A DNA stretch of 64,000 nucleotides from Omphiscola glabra (Eukaryota > Mollusca > Gastropoda > Lymnaeidae), in the NCBI GenBank assembly GCA_964017045.1, contig OZ024808.1, positions 24,411,918-24,475,917 on the forward strand. The letters are read 5' to 3'. The translations under genes and the position numbers were made by a program. The notes beneath the pieces are model-generated. The model had not been told where the DNA came from. It saw only the letters and a list, made by a program, of their open reading frames with translations, and searched no databases. Within the stretch, counting starts at the first letter, position 1, and each line of letters starts with the position of its first letter. Below are positions 59,105 to 64,000 of the stretch, in pieces.

Positions 59105-59600
59105 CAACCCTACTCCCGGATCAACGAACCTAATCCCGGATCAACAACCCTATTCCCGGATCGAAAACTCTACTCCCGGATCAAAAACCCTACTACCGGA
59201 TCAAAAACCCTATTCCCGTATCAACAACCCTACTCCCGGATCAAAAACCCTACTCCCCGATCAAAAACCTTATTCCCGTATCAACAACCCTACTCTCGGA
59301 TCAAAAACCCTCTTCCCGGATCAACAACCCTACTACCGGATCAAAAACCCTATTCCCGGATCAACAACCCTACTACCGGATCAATTACCCTATTCCCGGA
59401 TCAACAACCCTACTACCGGATCAAAAACCCTATTCCCGGATCAACAACCCTACTACCGGATCAATTACCCTATTCCCGGATCAACAACCCTACTCCCCGA
59501 TCAAAAACCTTATTCCCGGATCAACAACCCTACTACCGGATCAATTACCCTATTCCCGGATCAACAAACCCACTCCCAGATCAACAAGCCAATTAGTGAA
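59105..59600. repeat. 20-bp minisatellite, about 25 copies
   Basis: Unit ggatcaacaaccctattccc, with degenerate copies to about 59820. Confidence 0.95.
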
Positions 59601-60260
59601 TTAGCAACAGTATTACCGGATAATCAACGGTGCTAAGCAACAGTGTTTCAGGATTAGCAAGCCTGTTCCCGGATAAACAACAGGGTTCCTAAATTAACAA
59701 CCCTATTAGCGAATTAAACACTCTACTCTCGGATTAACAATCCTGCTACCAGCTTAACAATTATATTCTCGGATGAGAAACCATCACCGGATTAACGACT
59801 TAATAATACTAACAGATTAATAGACACGAAAAGCATCCCCAATAACCTTTGGCCAACGACATAGACAAGTAGCCAAGCGGTCAACCCCGAGCCCCCCCCC
59901 CCCCATTATTCGTCGTACTTAATGCGCATGCGCACCAAAGATCATTCCGATTGAAATAATTCATGGTCCCCCACAGTCCGCTTTTGTTGACAGGAAGACA
60001 ATGGACATTGTCGCGATGCTCTGGCAGCCTCAAGTGATGGGCTTACACCAAGAAGTGATACATCAAAGGCTGTCAGCTCAGGCTATGGTGAACATCAAGC
60101 CTTGACGAGGTCTGAAGTTAAGCGTTAAGAATGCTGAGGGTGGCTGCGTGATAAGTGGTTCTTGTGAGATACCTCTCCTTTTTCCTCCTTTTAAATATTT
60201 TCACTTAAGAGAAATGCATTCTTTTGAAAAAAATATATATATTTTAAAGATTATTTAATA

Positions 60261-60438
60261 GAGCTGCTCTCAAACTGGGGATCGAAGGGCCCTTTCCCAG
60301 GGGTCGCCTAATACCATCTGATAACACATATACTCTACAGTTATGAAGTAGAAACAAAAATAAATTTGTTGCTGGGGGTCGTCACAACATGAGGAACTGT
60401 ATTAAGGGTCGCGACATTATGGAGGTTGAGAACCACTG
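60261..60438 (+). mobile_element. SPIN-like hAT MITE, copy 6, perfect TSD
   Basis: Left end worn (gagctgctctcaaactgg), right end GAGGTTGAGAACCACTG. Exact 8-bp duplication ATTTAATA. Interior retains tatgaagtagaaac and ctgggggtcgtcacaacatg. Confidence 0.82.
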
Positions 60439-61159
60439 ATTTAATAGATCTTCGAACTTTACCCATGAGATCATCTTAAGTGCAATAGATTTACAGGTTT
60501 TAACTTCTTCTTGTTTTTTCTCGTATGTGTTTGATGTCGTCAACGGAAGACTGACACAAGCTTTAACATTGAAACTTTGACTTACTTTAAGATTGATTTT
60601 GAAAGAAATAACTGAAATGAGCAGCATACGAATATGTTAGTTAAGAACGCCCAGGCCGAAAACGTGTAAGTTTTAGAAACACGGCATTCCAAATAAATGA
60701 ATTTTAGGACGTCTGGTTCAATTTTTTTTCCTCATATCTCAAAAAGAATGAGAAAAAACAAGTGAATGGACCTGATTATCGAGACAGTTTAAGCCAATGT
60801 CGTATATCAAGTCTGTATCATGCCAGTTTAACTAAGCCAATTATGTATATTATTACGGACTGCTAATCAATGGAGCATTTATCTCTTATTTTAATCTATT
60901 GGCTCGTTTCACAACAGTCCATAATTAAGGACGATACCAACGCTTAAAAACAATAACAAATAGAACGATACACAAAGTCAGGGCTAATTACAATTAATAT
61001 GTTTTTAATGTGTGAATTTCTATGAATGACAAAAGTAAAAGAATATGATTAAAATTATTACCTTACAATATGACTGGTACCGGTACTGTATGCAAAAATA
61101 CCATGAACACAATTGGTACAATGGAAGAAAAACTACACATAACAAACCACTGTCTAGTA

Positions 61160-62030
61160 CAGGGGTGGCCAGACCTGTAGTAGCTGAGAGCCATTTTTTA
61201 AATAAAAAAAATTGTTGAGAGCCGCATTGAAGCACTATGGGTCACGACCCCTCTCGCAATAAAATATTCCTTTTGTGATGTATTTATAAAAATTACTTTT
61301 TATTCGAATTTAATGATTTAAATATTTCGTATGTTGAAGAAATATATGCGTTACATTTACACAATTGAAGAAATATATGTATTACAGTTACACAATTAAC
61401 AAATATTTAAATATGTAAAATTTATGAATAGAAACACACTGCATATTTACTCATAATTATAGTGAACTCTAATTGTTATGATTCTGCTGAGAAGCCTCTG
61501 AACTAGCAAGTTTCTTTAAATCTGGTTGGTAGCTAGTGGTGCGAAGAAGTTCTGTCAGATGCTGGTTACTAGTTACTGCTCGATGCTTTGATTTTACCGT
61601 CTTTATCGATAAATGCAAAGTCCTCTTCCCATTCTGGTAGAAAACATCTATTTTCTTCTTTATATTTTCGTTTCCTGTAACTTGTTGCCATATTTGATTT
61701 AAACTTTTAAATAATAAGTTACTAACTTTAGTAGGACTAACAGTAATGGTCAATACTTTGATATGCGGATTTTTACCGGAACCAGAAATTTAACAGTTCA
61801 CATCACCAACAAATCAGAAACCAATAGCTCCCTTCAACTTTTAAAATTTAAATCAATCCCAAATTATTTTCAAACCTTTGTTTCGGTCAATTTTTTTTTA
61901 AAACCTTTCATTTATTTTTGATATTATATATTTCAAACGAAAAGTTTTAATTTCATAAATTGTTCGCGAGCCGCAATGTGAACACAGAAGAGCCGCATGC
62001 GGCTCGCGAGCCGCGGTTTGGCCACCGTTG
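61160..62030 (-). mobile_element. hAT element with transposase C-terminal remnant (871 bp)
   Basis: Ends CAGGGGTGGCCAGACC and (complement) CAACGGTGGCCAAACC; exact 8-bp duplication GTCTAGTA at 61152-61159 and 62031-62038. On the minus strand 61753-61469 is an open frame of 94 codons whose end (SNQHLTELLRTTSYQPDLKK, then a stop) resembles the C-terminal dimerisation region of GTF2IRD2/ZBED-type hAT transposases. The catalytic part is gone, so this is an internally deleted, non-autonomous copy. Confidence 0.85.
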
Positions 62031-62349
62031 GTCTAGTATTAAATAATGACACACAGCACATCTCGTGATAAAGGAAAAGAAAATCTCTCTCGTCATTCAA
62101 TTTTATCCCTTTTATACCCTGTTCCAGATGATCATTCTCGAAATAGAATACGCAGTCTTACTGCTTCCCGCATTCTCGAGATCATTCTATCATGTTCGAC
62201 TGGAACGGACGATAATAAGCTTAAATGTAAACAAAGTGACATTTTTCTAGCCACCCCCAAAACGGCTTCGGCTGTAATAGGTCATGCACGTGGAATGCGG
62301 GTTAAGCGTGTAACAAAACACGTCATCCTCCATAACAATATCAAGTCTG

Positions 62350-62630
62350 GATTATGTTAATTTAAGCCAATGTCGTATATCAAGTCTGTATCATGTTAGT
62401 TTAAGACAATGCTGTATATCAAGTCTGTGTCATGCCAGTTTAACTTAGCCAGTGTCGTATTTCAAGTCTATATCACTTCAGTTTAAGCCAATGTCGTATT
62501 AAGTCTGTATCATGCCAGTTTAAGCCAAAGTAGTATATCAAGTCTCTATCATGTCAGTTTAACTAAGCCAATGCTATACATCAAATCTGTATCATGATAA
62601 TTGAAGCCAGTGCAGTATATCAAGTCTATT
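62350..62630. repeat. 39-bp array, about 7 copies
   Basis: Core gtcgtatatcaagtctgtat followed by catgccagtttaagcca. A single further unit lies at 60787-60842. Confidence 0.9.
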
Positions 62631-62821
62631 GGTGTATAAGTTGCCAAATAATAACGAGAACTATGGAATAACGCAGTCATATTTTTTCGCGCATACAAAT
62701 CTAATGCGAAACCACTTATAACAGAACACTCTAACGCTAGCATCTATCACATAATATGGGCATCGTGAAAAATGGGAGCTAGAATTAATTATCATTCGAA
62801 CTATTAGCACCATGCTCAGCC

Positions 62822-63735
62822 CCCATCTGACACACTAACTTTGGTATACCTGGCCACGCCCTACACCCATCTGACACACTAACCTTGGTATACCTGGCCA
62901 CGCCCAGCCGCCATCTGACACACTAACTTTGGTATACCTGGCCACGCCCAGCCCCCATCTGACACACTAACCTTGGTATACCTGGCCACGCCCAGCCCCC
63001 ATTTGACACACTAACTTAGGTATACCTGGCCACGCCCAGCCCCCATCTGACACACTAACTTTGGTATACCTTGCCACGCCCAGCCCCGATCTGACACACT
63101 AACTTTGGTATACCTGGCCACGCCCAGCCCCCATCTGACACACTAACTTTGGTATACCTGGCCACGCCCAGCCCCCATCTGACACACTAACTTTGGTATA
63201 CCTGGCCACGCCCAGCCCCCATCTGACACACTAACCTTGGTATACCTGGCCACGCCCAGCCCCCATCTGACACACTAACTTAGGTATACCTGGCCACGCC
63301 CAGCCCCCATCTGACACACTCACTTTGGTATACCTTGCCACGCCCAGCCCCGATCTGACACACTCACTTTGGTATACCTGGCCACGCCCAGTCCCGATCT
63401 GACACACTAACTTTGGTATACCTGGCCACGCCCAGCCCCCATCTGACACACTTTCTTTGGTATACCTGGCCATGCCCAGCCCCAATCTGACACACTAACT
63501 TTGGTATACCTGGCCACGCCCAGCCCCGATCTGACACACTAACTTTGGTATACCTGGCCACGCCCAGCCCCCATCTGACACACTAACTTTGGTATTCCGG
63601 GCCTCGCCCAGCCCTCATCTGACACACTAACTTTGGTATACCTGGCCACGCCCAGCCCCCATCTGACACACTAACTTTGGTATTCCGGGCCTCGCCCAGC
63701 CCCCATCTGACACACTAACTTTGGTATACCTGGGC
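62822..63735. repeat. 44-bp minisatellite, about 21 copies
   Basis: Core tctgacacactaactttggt, then atacctggccacgcccagcc. Few variants. Confidence 0.97.
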
Positions 63736-63849
63736 GGTGGTTAAAACCCAACGTTTTTTTGTTTGTTTGTTTTTTTCGTTTTTTTTAAATATATTTTATT
63801 TGCGTCTCAGACTTTCGGTGAACCGCTTCTGATGGCCGACAATCAATTC

Positions 63850-64000
63850 GTCGACACGCGGCCAAGCTGAAGAACGAGTCATATAAGCAGAGCTTCACGC
63901 AAGAAGGGCCGTGGCACTAGCTGAAGGACAAGTCATATAAGCAGAGCTTCCACACAAGCAGGGCCGTGGCACTAGCTGAAGGATGAGACATATAACCAGA
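63850..64000. repeat. Repeat of about 50 bp continuing past the window
   Basis: Core agtcatataagcagagcttc and gggccgtggcactagctgaa, at least 2.5 copies, cut by the window end. Confidence 0.85.

Noticed and set aside
59099..59596. 165-codon frame with PYSRINN repeats
   Set aside because: Caused by a near-regular 20-bp array (60 bp per three units); no start context or domain.

Overview
The window reads as nuclear DNA of a mollusc, most likely a heterobranch gastropod of the freshwater-snail type. Three observations support this. There is a secreted protein whose Ig domain resembles that of snail fibrinogen-related proteins (FREPs). There is a cluster of intronless rhodopsin-like receptors of the gastropod chemosensory type. 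There are several SPIN-like hAT transposons, a family known in vertebrates and reported from pond snails. Introns are long, genes are sparse, and by adding approximate array spans I estimate that about a quarter of the window is minisatellite.

Layout. 1-9.4 kb: tandem arrays, two SPIN-like elements and two or three possible exons of an unidentified minus-strand gene, followed by a 1.4-kb GT-rich 12-mer array. 9.9-11.3 kb: a single-exon gene for a secreted Ig / coiled-coil / ApeC (apextrin C-terminal) protein. 13.2-33.9 kb: four intact plus-strand 7TM receptor genes (13.2, 17.1, 21.6 and 32.5 kb), each with an uninterrupted coding sequence, separated by long arrays. 28.8 kb: the last coding exon of a minus-strand phosphohistidine phosphatase gene (PHPT1). 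Its preceding exon lies at 56.9-57.0 kb, so the intron is 28,005 bp and contains the fourth receptor gene (opposite strand) and, at 50.5-51.7 kb, a different receptor broken by two in-frame stops (same strand). The amino-terminal PHPT1 exons, including the one for the catalytic His, should lie beyond the right edge. 34-64 kb is otherwise transposon relics and arrays: a hAT MITE, an RTE-type LINE tail, a LINE ORF2 end carrying a palindromic Mutator-like MITE, an 871-bp hAT with a transposase remnant, and many minisatellites.

The receptors and the Ig-ApeC protein are both plausible parts of sensing the outside world (chemosensation and humoral recognition of microbes), but nothing here shows that they act together. 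The most interesting items are the Ig-coiled-coil-ApeC architecture (a FREP-like layout with a different recognition domain), the receptor cluster partly nested in the PHPT1 intron, the SPIN-like elements with target-site duplications, and the Mutator-like MITE whose empty site can be read from a second LINE copy in the same window.
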